Origin: Clostridia bacterium
GTDB lineage: Bacteria > Bacillota > Clostridia > Christensenellales > UBA1242
Direction: 5' to 3'
Length of the DNA stretch: 64,000 nucleotides
Assembly: GCA_017453125.1 (NCBI GenBank)
Contig: JAFTKS010000012.1
Location: 215,058 to 279,057 of the forward strand
Numbering within the stretch: position 1 is the first letter of the stretch; each line of letters starts with the position of its first letter. Under the pieces are notes generated by a model, which was not told the DNA's origin, did no database searches, and was given only the letters and a program-made list of their open reading frames with translations. Below are positions 28,200 through 39,471 of the stretch, piece after piece. Position numbers and translations under genes: made by a program.

Positions 28200-31100
28200 A
28201 TGGATTATAGAAAGAAAAAATGGAATAACAAACTAAAGAAATTTTTTATTAGCACCGCTCTTGGCGTTGTTACTTTTTTAATTGCAATTCTTGTTGTTCC
28301 TATGATACAAGTAAATGCTGCAAATCTAATTGCCACAAGAACAGATTTGGCAAATAACAACATTCACTTTGTTGCAGCAAAGACGAAAGCAAGAACCGCT
28401 GACGAATTACAAGTCGTTCAATACAAAAATAAAAATGGTTCTTTGTATTCTGGTTATGCCTATGCTTATAATAGCAACCGAACTATTAACTATTACGACG
28501 CAAAAACAGGCTCGCTTTCAACTTCTAATAGTGACGTAAATACTGCAATTGCAACAGGCACTTCCCTTCAAGGAGCTACTACATATACCAAAATTGATAC
28601 AGAAGCAGAAGGTCAATATCTAACAGAGGACTTTATACCTGCTAATGCGGAATATTTTGATAATGTAGAAGGAAACAAGGAGAAAATATTTGGCAATGAA
28701 GTTGGCAATAATGACTTTGTTTTATTAAACAATTACAATAGTCATCTTTCAAATCCAGACAACAACACCTCATCATATAATACCTACAATGTAGAAAACT
28801 TCTATCTTGCTTTTGGTGCACCTTTTAATTCTGACGGTGAAAATACATTGCTTAATAGTGTTGTAGTTACAGCAAGATTGCTAACAACAACATTAGAAAA
28901 CAATCAACTTGTAAGCACTACTCATAACCTTGTATTGAATCCATCATCTACTTCAGATATTCCGACCTCTAAAGATGGACACAAAGCACGTTATTGGTCT
29001 CAATTCTTTGATCTTAACACACTTACAGCTATCGACGATCAAAAGAATTTCTATAATGTTGATAATCCTCAGGGAAAATACGAATTCAAGTTTGAATTCA
29101 TCACCTACAACAAAGACCTATCAACAAACGCTCAAACAGAATTCAATTATTCTTTCTATCTTCTTGATGGCTCTGAATATACAAAATATCCAACTATTTA
29201 TAATGCAGATATTCTTAACAATCTCAAAGACGGATCTACAAACGAATATTTCTATAACTTCACCAAAGAAAATCCATACATAGAGTATGATCCAACCAAA
29301 TTTAATTTGAGTTATACAAGAGTAAATAACAAATCTCTTGACAATATTTCTCACACAATCACATCTTATTATTCAGATGAATCCTACACTATGACTCAAT
29401 CAGGTTCTGAAGGTATAAAGTTTACAAAAGGAGTTCTTAAATATTACCAAGGCTCTGCAGAATTCAAAAGAGTTTATATCTTAACCAACTACAATTCTGC
29501 AAAATCTATTGTAGAAACTTCGTATTTATCTGCAAATTCAGCACAAATACCAAACCTACAATTCTCATCAAATACATATGCAGAATTTGAGAATCACCTA
29601 GCACTAGAGAATTTAACATTTGAATACAAAACAACAATGGTTCTAGACGATTCTACTGCTGGAACATATGTTATCAATACGTATAAGACAGAGAAATATG
29701 CAGAACATTCTTTAACAAGTGATTTTGATACATTCGACATTTCTCAAATTGGTGCTAGAATCGATTCTTATACTTTCAAAGTAACAAAAAATATCGACAA
29801 TTCAATTAAGGTTACCACTGAAGACTCTGATAGTAATGTTGTTAATTTTGGAACATATACCGATACAGACAATTTGTTAAATCTTGATGTTCAAAATGGA
29901 GTAATTGTTGATCTATCCGACTTTTCAATAGAAACCACAATTGACCAACAAAACCCTTCTCAGTCAAAATATACATTGTCTTCTACTGGAAATGATGAAA
30001 CAACAAAAACTTATACTTTGACAAAACTTTATTACGTAACCGAATCTATTGACAACGGAAATGAAATTCAAGTTACATATAAAGAAACACAAAAAGATAT
30101 TTCTTTGACTATTGATTCTGGTGCCAAAGTATATGAAATATCAGACCCAGTTAACAACAATATCAAAATTCAATATGTAGTTGAAGAAAAGACTGCAACA
30201 GATGGTAATTCAACTTATCTTGAAATTACTTCAATCAAATTGATTAATACAGCAAATATTTCTGTAAGCAATCTTTCTAGTATTAGCAATATGAAACTTC
30301 TTAAGGAAGTTCTCAATATTGAAAACTATCAATTATCCCCTGTATATTCTTATCAATTGAAGTTTGACCAACTAGGAATCTATAATTTCTCATATTCTTA
30401 TGTTTGCCCTACTCACGAAGGTGTTGAGCACAGCAAAGTATTTGTTTCAAATGCACTTAATGATTCATTGCAACAAAAGCCTTCTAATAGTACAAACTTT
30501 ACAACGCCTACCGATTTTGCAATCAATCCTGACACGACAACAACCCCTGCAGGATTCACAGACATCAAAACCAATGAACCTGTATACATTGTTGTATCTG
30601 CACCTATCGGCTCTGGAACTATCACAGTGAACGGCGTACAATATCAATATGCAAATGGATCAAATCAACTTTCAGTTGCCGGATCTAATATCACATTAGG
30701 CTCAACAGTTGCTAATGTAACTGTTGGTGGAGCAAGCCTATCCGCTACATATTCGATCAAAACCATTGCTGGGCAAAATCACTTAAATATCGCCTACAAC
30801 ATAGGATCGGTTAATATTAGTGAGAAAGAAATTACTAATAGTTACAAGCTAAAAGACAAAGATGGTTATCGCATCGAAACCGAAACCATTACAAAATATG
30901 TCTATACATTAACAACATCTTCCGCAACGATTGGAAACGGCGAAAATGCAAAAGATATTGTAAATGCATTAAAGATTCTTGAAAGCTATACAGATAGCAC
31001 TGTTTACACAACTACTACCAGCACAAAACAAACAAATCCTGGCAAAGACACTTTGCACATCTATGGATCAATTGCATATTTCAACAAATCACCAATCATT

Positions 31101-34100
31101 CCAACAGATAGTTCTTATGCAAAACTTGAGCAGGTTTCAGACAAGAACAATCAAGGATTTATTTCCGATGTAACACAACAATATTTTGCTCAATATGTGA
31201 ATGTTGCTTCAAATGCAAAACCTGCAAATTACGACTACAATAACATTGACTATACAAATTTCAAAGGCAAAATTGCAACTCTAAGAAACAAAAACAATAT
31301 CATTATAACAGACGTTACTCCAGTACTATGGAACAACTTCTCTACCCTTTCATATAATGGTAAAATTTCTCAATCTTATATATATAGATATACAAAATAC
31401 AAGTTTGATAATGATGGCAATATTATTCCTGGCTCTGCTTGTCAAACATCTACATTTGGAAAAGATGTATATTGTCAATTTGATGGTTTGTATGAAGTTG
31501 TAATATTCTACACCTATGAAAACCTTCCAAGCGAAGTTCAACAAAGTGACAACAAAGTTATTGATTATACTGATTTACTATACTACCAAGTATTCACATT
31601 TATAATCGATAATAGTTCGCCAGAACTTAATGTTCTAGTTGATTCAATTGACGAAAACGGTAATAATATTGTTGATAATGATACTATTTATATTGACAAA
31701 GACGGATTACACTCAAAGGACTTAGGCGTTGTGTATGAAAATCTAGGACTTGCCAATTACACAAACAGAAATGTTAGATTAATGTGGAAAGTTCCTACAT
31801 ATTTCCAAAACGATATATTTATAGAAGTTAACAGAAAAAATTATTCTTCTGAAGACTCTGGATATAATTTCAATGGAATCTTCAAATATTCTGAAAAAAC
31901 AATTACAGGTAATGCATCTAGTACTCTAGTTGACTCATTTATCACAATGGGAAAACTACTAAATAAAGATGGTAAATACTATTATTATTTGGATATCAAA
32001 GATTCAGTGGCTGTAGAAGACGGCTTGATTGATAGCGTAATTAATGGAAAGTATAAAATCACACTACACTATGGCGCAAGCGGAAAATCTACATTTACAG
32101 AAGAATTCACAATTGATAAACAAGAAATAGATGGACTTTCTATTCTTCCTATTGTTAAGACTGATAATGGTAATTACGTTGTAAATACAGCGTTGCCTTT
32201 TGACACACTAAATTCTAGTAGCAAACAAAATACTCAGCTTATTAATCGAGACTTCACATTCAGATTCAATAAGAAAGATAGCTCAGCAAGCATATTTGTG
32301 TATTATGACAAAATTTCTCTTGCAAGTTATGAAGAATACGATAGAATTATCAATTCTAGTAACAACACAATGGGTATTACAACCAAATCTTATATTAATG
32401 GCAACAATATCACAATTGGTACTCAATACAATTATGCTTATACCCATTATAATTATGAAAATATGGTTAATAACGAAAACGTTATTACATCAAACTCTAG
32501 TTGTATCTACCTATTTAGATTGAAAGATGAAGCAGGAAACGAATGTAGATATGTTATATTCTACGACAAAACCGACCCTCGCTTCCTAACCGCACCAGAA
32601 CCAAGGTCTTCAAACCGAGTAGTCAATTCTACCACACGTGCAATTTGGGGAGATTACAAAGCAATCAAAATATTGTCTGACGCCGAGTCTGAGAACAACA
32701 ATGATGCTTTGACAGGATTTATAGCCGACCCTAGCAAAGGTGGATATGTTACTATCAATAATTCTGCAAAAGTTTATAAAGATATAAAAGTTGCCGATGA
32801 ATATCTCAATACTGCAGATAATATTGCAACTACTCTTTCTAAGGGAGACAAAGTACATATTCTTTCTTGGGACGAAGATTCAGAATACACTCAAATCACT
32901 TACACTCTACCTAATACAACTACTATTACTGGATATATCAATACTAAATATATTCAAGCATCTGGAAAAGTTACAAACTATACCTCTGAACAAATTTCTA
33001 CCCTACCACTTGTTCTAGGATATATGAATTCTAATCCATTGCTATTTAAGAATATAAAAATTGAAGCGATTGTAGAGAATGGCGTTACTAACTATTATGC
33101 ATTGATTCCAATTAGTGACATCACAATCGAAGACAATCAATATGGATCTGAGGCAAAAAATACTACTAACGAAAATCTAACTGAATATTATTTCTTCCCT
33201 ACCGATCCAAAGAATTCCGATAACACAATCACACTTCCTGTATATAACGCAGATGGTTCTATCAATTCCCAAGCTGGAGATAAAACATATACAATTAGTG
33301 GCACACCTACATATTTATCAGCTACTGACTTTGATGGCACTTCTAAAAATAGATATGTAAACTTGACTTATACATATCAAATTGGAGAGCCAACTACCAC
33401 AGCAACAAAATCAATAGCTGGAGCATTTGGTGAAGGTGTATTCATTTATAATGTAAAAGATGCTACAGGAAATATTTCATCTGGACTGATTTGGATGAAT
33501 CTAGATAGAACAGAAACAATGGGTCTTGGTACATTTAATTATTCAGACAATGTTGATTATGCTCAAACATTTATAAATTCCGATGTTCCTGGCACATATG
33601 CAGCATCTAACTTCTATGTTTCTTCTATCCCTGCTGATGAAACAAATGGAATCCCTACTTATTCCGTAACTTACAAACACTTTGAATATAATGCTGAATT
33701 CTATAGTGAGTTATTTGGCAATAATAATTTATCAATTTCAAATATTTCTCTAAAAGTAGATGGCAATGCTCAGTTTATGATCATAAGTTTGAGCAATGAA
33801 ACACAGTTGACCATTCAACTGAAAGACGCTGATGGTAATGACTACCCTAGACATAGTTATCCATACGATTTGCAAGGTTCATCAGAGAAAGATGTTTACG
33901 AAGGCGGATTTACTACAAAAACAGAAATAGATTCAGAAAACAATTCTATTGAAAGAAAATACAGTTTGACTCTAAACGCGACTACCGACATCAACAAAAA
34001 GCAAATTGTTTCTGAAGAAGGTCTGTATATTGTAAAAAGAGAATATGATGCAACATTATTTAATGACGATGATTATGCCGAATCATTAAAGAATGATAAG

Positions 34101-37100
34101 CGTATCGTATATAGAGTTTTCTATATTGATAGAAGCGGAATTATTAATATTGATACATCAAATAGTGTTGCAAACAAACTTTATGAAGTTGGTACTAGTA
34201 TAGGATTCACGCTTGGTGCTGATTATAACGACGAAAAATACAAAAAGGTAATTGATGCAAAATCAATTCAAAACAACCAAACAGAAAATCCAGAATCTAC
34301 AACAAGTAATGCATCTTATAATAGCTATGATTTGTTCTCAACAAACAAAGTTCTTGTAGAATTCACTAGAAGTTTTGATAAACACGACTTTAACAAAAAG
34401 TTTGCAAATACAAACTTCCAACAAATATTCAAAGATAAGCTACCAAACGACACAACAAAGTCTACATTAAGTACAGCTTTGACAAATTATTTGTTTAACG
34501 AAAGATTCTATGAAGATACTGTTTATAAATTAGATATGAGTATGAAAGCCAATGGTGCAGAAGTTATCAACGAACAAAATGACTTCTATACAACAGATAC
34601 TACATACTTCACTACAAAAACAGGATCTAAACCAACTACTCTCAATACAAACAAATACTGGTTCTTCTATGACACGTCTAGTAATTACTATATCGGATTT
34701 ACCGATTTAGCGGGTTATTATGAGTTTGACTCAGACGGAAAATTATCAAATAAAAACGCGAATCCAAACACATTAAATATTAGTTTTGATATTTCTCACG
34801 ACGCACCTGTAGGACAATTCTACGGAAAATATTATGCAAGAGAGAATTATGATGAAGACACATCAGAACTTGGTACTGGAAAAAGTATACCTCAATACAA
34901 ATATGAAATTGATGGCAAGATTGAACAATCTTACGGATTACTTACTGAATATATGAATGGTCAGTTGGATCCACTATCATCAACTTCAAAGAATTCCACT
35001 TTAGATAAGAATGGAAATTATGTTCAGTTATACTCTACCAATAACGAAACATTAATCTTTACATTTGCAAAAACTAATGACACCAACAAAGCTCAGATTG
35101 ACCCTAATAATATCAAAATTTACAAAGGTCAAGACAACTCTGCTGCTCACCTAATATTTAATATTGAAGAAGGAAATATAATTGACACTACTGGCAATAT
35201 TAAACTAAGTAGAACTCGTCAAGGTCAAGCATTCTTTAGAAATGTAATTGACAACACAATTTATTATGCAATTGTTATATTTGATAATAACTTGGATGAA
35301 ATTCTAAGTGAAAAAGAGAAAACCCAAACAGAGTACGGCAATTATAGATTGCTTACTGCAGAACAGAATAACGATTTTGAAAACTATTATATTCATATTC
35401 AATATGTTGGAGACGAAGACAATTACGCAGCAAATGACGATAATAGCAACGAAATTTCATTCTATGACACAACTTATGAAATCACAATCGACAGAATCAA
35501 ACCTACATACAACCTTACAAAACTTATGACTCTTGATAAATATGTATATGTAGATGATTCTACAAAATCTCAGAAATTATCATACTCTAATTATAATTCT
35601 GTATTTGAAAACTATGCTAAGTTCTATAATTACAAACTTGATGAATCAATGAATTATTATAGAAGCGACTTTGAGAAATATTTCTTCGCACTTGATTGTA
35701 GAGAAGAATCTTCATTTGTATTTGAACACGTTTCAGAACTAGACAATGCAAATAATGGCTCAATTTATCTAAGAAAAGTAAACAAAGATACTTATAAGTT
35801 CTCTGTAACTCCAGATGACTACAAAGCATATTACACTACCGAATATCTAAGTGGTCACCCACAGTTTACTCCAAGTACTGCAAAAATACTTACACAAAAA
35901 GATACCATTGGCATTTCTGCTGACGACACAAACCCTAACTATTATAAACTTTCTTTCGGTTACGATAATGACAATGAAATCAATGATGGACTATTATATG
36001 CTAGCAACCTATTAGATGCTGGAATCTTCGAAGAAAATTCGTATTATGAAATTATAGAAGAAGACGAAGCTGGAAACTATCGTGTATATGCTGTTTATAT
36101 CCCACAACAACAATCAAATGAAATTACTTATACATTCAAAAAGAACAGTCAAGCATCTTCTCTAACAGAACATAAAATAAACTTTGATAGTAATTCCACT
36201 CCTTATAAAACTGCTAGCGGTATGGAATTACAATTTACAAATATCAAATTCAAAGATAATTTCTTAAGAGCAAATCTAACATTTACAACAAACAAGTTCA
36301 CTCACCTAATTGATATTATCCTAAATCCAAACACTAGTGATGCAAATACTTTCGAAGTATATGTTATCAATAGAACGACCGGTCAAAATTTATGGACATT
36401 ATCTGGATTATCAAAAGACAAAGTAACAAATGGCAGTGAACAATATACAAATACCGATTTGTTCATTCAAGCAATCAACGATACCCTTGATTATTATTAT
36501 GAAAAAATAAATAATAGTTCTGATTCATATTATTCAGAATTCGGATACACCGTTCAAATTAATATTATCGACAGAATTGGTGTTAAGGTTATCAACATGC
36601 AACGTTTATATGATTATGAAATAACATATAATGTCGCAGGAAGTATTTTAATTCCAAAATTCATTCCGAATACTTCAAACTTCACTATCAGATTATCTGG
36701 CAAGAAAGGTTCTACATACATCACTTCATTGGTTGTAGAAAAATTCAATAAAAAGTTTGATTCTATTACTGCAGATGATAGCAATCCTTCGAAAACTATC
36801 ATTACTCCAATATATGACGAAACAGACTATATCTATAATCGTGGTGTTTATAGATTCACAATTACAGATAACTTTGAACGAAAACAAACTTATTTCTATG
36901 AATATGGAATCAGTGCTTCACAAACTGGTGGATCGCTAAAATTCAGTGGTCCTACCGCAGTTCAACCCGATGGATATACCTATTCATCAAACCCAATAGA
37001 ATATACATTTGATAATAGTGTTTATAATGTGTATATCAAATTTACAGGAAAAATACCTGATGAAATCATTGAAAATGAATACACTTATATTGATAATGTA

Positions 37101-39377
37101 ATATATATTAGCAGTAATAACCCAACTAACGAATCGCTTGCACCTTATGGTATTTCAACAATTACTTCTGGAAATCAAACCACCATTAAATTTGCAAAAG
37201 TTGACGAATCTATTAACCTTTCGAAATATCATATAAAAACGATACTAGCAAGCACTTCTACCAACTATACTTGGGACAAAGAAAAGACCGATAATAATGT
37301 CGTAGTTCACAACAAACAAATTGCACTTTATTCTGCTATTCAATACTTAAATATCAAAAACTTAAGCGGAACCCCTCTTCTTGATACAAAAGAAGGTAAA
37401 GATTCTGCACACTTAAACCTTACAGAAGACTTTGAGCTTGTGGCTATGTGGCCAGAAAATCAACCATCATCTGAAAGACTAGATTTCAACGCAAGAATTA
37501 TTCTAACTAGATCAAAGACTCCAACTGAAGTTCATTCAGGAATTATAATTTCCGAACCAGGCGACTACTCTGCATACATTATTAATGATCTTGGAATGAA
37601 GAGCAAAGAAATTACATTTACTCGTGGCGAAGGCGAAATTTCAATGTATTCAATTTATGCTGTTGATTCGAAAAATAGTACCGAGAAGACCCTCACACCA
37701 TCTTCTCTAGTAAGTACAATTTCCGAAGGAATAGAAAATTCTGATACAAAGATACTATTCACCTATTACACTACGGACAATTATTTCAATTATAAAATCA
37801 ACGGTACAGAAATACTTACAAAAGATAATATTGACTTATACTCTGTTGATCCAAATATTTCAAGCATAATATCAATCAATACTTCAGCAAACAAGTATAT
37901 TGATGTCAGAGTTAATAGTAATCTAAGTATAAAAACCGAAATTTCTGAAATTGGCAAAACAGATTCTTTTGGATATCCATATATTCAATATATAATTTAT
38001 TCGAAAACAAAAACTGAAAAATTATATACTTATAGATTCGTTCGAATAGTATTTGTTCCTGAAAAAGAATCTACACTTACAGATGTTACAGTAAATAATG
38101 CTGGAGAAAATACAAATCTAGCAACAACTTCTGTTATTAATACCACTTCTCCAAGTGTATTTGTCAAATTCAATCCATTGAATGTACTATCACAAAGATC
38201 ATATGTTCCAGTGGGAGATACTCTATATGTTGAAAGATATTACAACGGAGAACTTATTGAAACAAAACCAATCAATATCTCTTCAATAAGTGATTCTTCA
38301 ACATACTACAGTATAACTCTTGAAAATGTTGGTTTGCACGAGTTTATTATTAGAGATTTGGCAGGAAGGATTCACAAATTCCCTAACCTTGGTGAATCTA
38401 ATGCAACTTCTAATAAATTAAGAATTTATTTGATTAATCAAATTCTATATAAAGTTAATAATAACAATCCAATTCAAAACCAAATATTTAACGAACCAGT
38501 TAATGTAGAGATTGTTTACTCACTACCAGGTCTAACAACTCTATATAACGCAAGATTGTCAAATATTACTGTTACAAAGAATGGACAAGAATATCAAGTT
38601 AATGCAAATTCGGAAGGCAAATTCACAATTTCAGAACCTGGATATTATTCAATCAAATTCAATACAACAACATCTATTACAAATACAGTAGCGACACCTA
38701 TCAATTCGATTTTCAACTTTACTATCGTTGATAGTTCAATTGCTACTAGAACATTTAGTCTATCAAAGGGTACTAATTTTACAATAGAAAAAATCATCAA
38801 AATTATAGACGATGAAAGATATGACATAACTACTGAATATCCTGCAATACTCAAAGCAAATGCACAAGAAAATGGTTATGACGCATCTAATCTTCTCATT
38901 TATCTATCACACAAAGAGCAAGGAAAGAGTACTTTCGAAATCTCACTTAAATATTACGAACCAATATCTATGAGTTACAAATCATTTACATTCAAAGTTT
39001 GGATTAATGATGAAACCCCTAACATCATTTCTTCTATTCCAGAAGGAACTTCAACAAAGAGTGTTATTGAAATAAACTATAATGCCGGTCTAATATATAG
39101 TCAGATTGGAAAAGGATATATTACTCTTAACGATGTAATAATTGCAGAAATTAATGAAAATAGTGAGTCTGTTGTTGACACAATTCAATTAACAACAAAG
39201 GGTGAATATTGGATGAGAATCTACTCAGAGAACGGCAACCTGATTAGTTCATATAAATTCACAAAGAGCGAACCTGTCAACAATGTAGCAAAAATAATTA
39301 TAATATGCGTCGCAATAGGTATTGCAGTATTAGTAATTCTATTCTTCTTGCTAAGAAGAAAAGGAAAATACAGATAA
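28200..39377 (+). CDS. Giant exported protein with C-terminal membrane anchor (3,725 aa)
   Basis: The ATG at 28200 has GGAGA at the right distance. Residues 1-42 are a signal peptide (basic start, hydrophobic ALGVVTFLIAILVVPMI, cleavage near VNAA). The body is a long series of Ig-like beta domains, marked by recurring strand ends such as DNSSPELNV, DKTDPRF, DRIKPTYN and YIDRSG. At about residues 1,515-1,587 a segment with AKVYKDIKV, TLSKGDKVHILSW and ITGYINTKYIQ looks like a bacterial SH3 domain. The C-terminus has one membrane span (IIIICVAIGIAVLVILFFLL) and a basic tail RRKGKYR, so it is membrane-anchored, not sortase-linked. A structural or adhesive surface role is inferred. No peptidase or glycosidase motif was noticed. 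Confidence 0.88.
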   Translation: MDYRKKKWNNKLKKFFISTALGVVTFLIAILVVPMIQVNAANLIATRTDLANNNIHFVAAKTKARTADELQVVQYKNKNGSLYSGYAYAYNSNRTINYYDAKTGSLSTSNSDVNTAIATGTSLQGATTYTKIDTEAEGQYLTEDFIPANAEYFDNVEGNKEKIFGNEVGNNDFVLLNNYNSHLSNPDNNTSSYNTYNVENFYLAFGAPFNSDGENTLLNSVVVTARLLTTTLENNQLVSTTHNLVLNPSSTSDIPTSKDGHKARYWSQFFDLNTLTAIDDQKNFYNVDNPQGKYEFKFEFITYNKDLSTNAQTEFNYSFYLLDGSEYTKYPTIYNADILNNLKDGSTNEYFYNFTKENPYIEYDPTKFNLSYTRVNNKSLDNISHTITSYYSDESYTMTQSGSEGIKFTKGVLKYYQGSAEFKRVYILTNYNSAKSIVETSYLSANSAQIPNLQFSSNTYAEFENHLALENLTFEYKTTMVLDDSTAGTYVINTYKTEKYAEHSLTSDFDTFDISQIGARIDSYTFKVTKNIDNSIKVTTEDSDSNVVNFGTYTDTDNLLNLDVQNGVIVDLSDFSIETTIDQQNPSQSKYTLSSTGNDETTKTYTLTKLYYVTESIDNGNEIQVTYKETQKDISLTIDSGAKVYEISDPVNNNIKIQYVVEEKTATDGNSTYLEITSIKLINTANISVSNLSSISNMKLLKEVLNIENYQLSPVYSYQLKFDQLGIYNFSYSYVCPTHEGVEHSKVFVSNALNDSLQQKPSNSTNFTTPTDFAINPDTTTTPAGFTDIKTNEPVYIVVSAPIGSGTITVNGVQYQYANGSNQLSVAGSNITLGSTVANVTVGGASLSATYSIKTIAGQNHLNIAYNIGSVNISEKEITNSYKLKDKDGYRIETETITKYVYTLTTSSATIGNGENAKDIVNALKILESYTDSTVYTTTTSTKQTNPGKDTLHIYGSIAYFNKSPIIPTDSSYAKLEQVSDKNNQGFISDVTQQYFAQYVNVASNAKPANYDYNNIDYTNFKGKIATLRNKNNIIITDVTPVLWNNFSTLSYNGKISQSYIYRYTKYKFDNDGNIIPGSACQTSTFGKDVYCQFDGLYEVVIFYTYENLPSEVQQSDNKVIDYTDLLYYQVFTFIIDNSSPELNVLVDSIDENGNNIVDNDTIYIDKDGLHSKDLGVVYENLGLANYTNRNVRLMWKVPTYFQNDIFIEVNRKNYSSEDSGYNFNGIFKYSEKTITGNASSTLVDSFITMGKLLNKDGKYYYYLDIKDSVAVEDGLIDSVINGKYKITLHYGASGKSTFTEEFTIDKQEIDGLSILPIVKTDNGNYVVNTALPFDTLNSSSKQNTQLINRDFTFRFNKKDSSASIFVYYDKISLASYEEYDRIINSSNNTMGITTKSYINGNNITIGTQYNYAYTHYNYENMVNNENVITSNSSCIYLFRLKDEAGNECRYVIFYDKTDPRFLTAPEPRSSNRVVNSTTRAIWGDYKAIKILSDAESENNNDALTGFIADPSKGGYVTINNSAKVYKDIKVADEYLNTADNIATTLSKGDKVHILSWDEDSEYTQITYTLPNTTTITGYINTKYIQASGKVTNYTSEQISTLPLVLGYMNSNPLLFKNIKIEAIVENGVTNYYALIPISDITIEDNQYGSEAKNTTNENLTEYYFFPTDPKNSDNTITLPVYNADGSINSQAGDKTYTISGTPTYLSATDFDGTSKNRYVNLTYTYQIGEPTTTATKSIAGAFGEGVFIYNVKDATGNISSGLIWMNLDRTETMGLGTFNYSDNVDYAQTFINSDVPGTYAASNFYVSSIPADETNGIPTYSVTYKHFEYNAEFYSELFGNNNLSISNISLKVDGNAQFMIISLSNETQLTIQLKDADGNDYPRHSYPYDLQGSSEKDVYEGGFTTKTEIDSENNSIERKYSLTLNATTDINKKQIVSEEGLYIVKREYDATLFNDDDYAESLKNDKRIVYRVFYIDRSGIINIDTSNSVANKLYEVGTSIGFTLGADYNDEKYKKVIDAKSIQNNQTENPESTTSNASYNSYDLFSTNKVLVEFTRSFDKHDFNKKFANTNFQQIFKDKLPNDTTKSTLSTALTNYLFNERFYEDTVYKLDMSMKANGAEVINEQNDFYTTDTTYFTTKTGSKPTTLNTNKYWFFYDTSSNYYIGFTDLAGYYEFDSDGKLSNKNANPNTLNISFDISHDAPVGQFYGKYYARENYDEDTSELGTGKSIPQYKYEIDGKIEQSYGLLTEYMNGQLDPLSSTSKNSTLDKNGNYVQLYSTNNETLIFTFAKTNDTNKAQIDPNNIKIYKGQDNSAAHLIFNIEEGNIIDTTGNIKLSRTRQGQAFFRNVIDNTIYYAIVIFDNNLDEILSEKEKTQTEYGNYRLLTAEQNNDFENYYIHIQYVGDEDNYAANDDNSNEISFYDTTYEITIDRIKPTYNLTKLMTLDKYVYVDDSTKSQKLSYSNYNSVFENYAKFYNYKLDESMNYYRSDFEKYFFALDCREESSFVFEHVSELDNANNGSIYLRKVNKDTYKFSVTPDDYKAYYTTEYLSGHPQFTPSTAKILTQKDTIGISADDTNPNYYKLSFGYDNDNEINDGLLYASNLLDAGIFEENSYYEIIEEDEAGNYRVYAVYIPQQQSNEITYTFKKNSQASSLTEHKINFDSNSTPYKTASGMELQFTNIKFKDNFLRANLTFTTNKFTHLIDIILNPNTSDANTFEVYVINRTTGQNLWTLSGLSKDKVTNGSEQYTNTDLFIQAINDTLDYYYEKINNSSDSYYSEFGYTVQINIIDRIGVKVINMQRLYDYEITYNVAGSILIPKFIPNTSNFTIRLSGKKGSTYITSLVVEKFNKKFDSITADDSNPSKTIITPIYDETDYIYNRGVYRFTITDNFERKQTYFYEYGISASQTGGSLKFSGPTAVQPDGYTYSSNPIEYTFDNSVYNVYIKFTGKIPDEIIENEYTYIDNVIYISSNNPTNESLAPYGISTITSGNQTTIKFAKVDESINLSKYHIKTILASTSTNYTWDKEKTDNNVVVHNKQIALYSAIQYLNIKNLSGTPLLDTKEGKDSAHLNLTEDFELVAMWPENQPSSERLDFNARIILTRSKTPTEVHSGIIISEPGDYSAYIINDLGMKSKEITFTRGEGEISMYSIYAVDSKNSTEKTLTPSSLVSTISEGIENSDTKILFTYYTTDNYFNYKINGTEILTKDNIDLYSVDPNISSIISINTSANKYIDVRVNSNLSIKTEISEIGKTDSFGYPYIQYIIYSKTKTEKLYTYRFVRIVFVPEKESTLTDVTVNNAGENTNLATTSVINTTSPSVFVKFNPLNVLSQRSYVPVGDTLYVERYYNGELIETKPINISSISDSSTYYSITLENVGLHEFIIRDLAGRIHKFPNLGESNATSNKLRIYLINQILYKVNNNNPIQNQIFNEPVNVEIVYSLPGLTTLYNARLSNITVTKNGQEYQVNANSEGKFTISEPGYYSIKFNTTTSITNTVATPINSIFNFTIVDSSIATRTFSLSKGTNFTIEKIIKIIDDERYDITTEYPAILKANAQENGYDASNLLIYLSHKEQGKSTFEISLKYYEPISMSYKSFTFKVWINDETPNIISSIPEGTSTKSVIEINYNAGLIYSQIGKGYITLNDVIIAEINENSESVVDTIQLTTKGEYWMRIYSENGNLISSYKFTKSEPVNNVAKIIIICVAIGIAVLVILFFLLRRKGKYR

Positions 39378-39380
39378 AAA

Positions 39381-39417
39381 GAAAAATTCCCTTATTACAG
39401 GGAATTTTCTTTTTTTG
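39381..39417 (+). terminator. Terminator of the giant exported protein gene
   Basis: 10-bp stem AAAATTCCCT / AGGGAATTTT with a 6-base loop and a following T-run, placed right after the stop codon. Confidence 0.9.
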
Positions 39418-39431
39418 CATAGTATTAGAAA

Positions 39432-39465
39432 TAAAAAATCTTTGAATCGTTCTTGATTCAAAGAC
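39432..39465 (-). terminator. Terminator of the Rho-like gene
   Basis: 10-bp stem TCTTTGAATC / GATTCAAAGA with a 6-base loop, then a T-run on the minus strand. Confidence 0.85.
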
Positions 39466-39471
39466 TTTTCT

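Noticed and set aside
28200..39377. LPXTG sortase substrate
   Set aside because: The C-terminus is a membrane span with a basic tail but no LPXTG-like motif before it.
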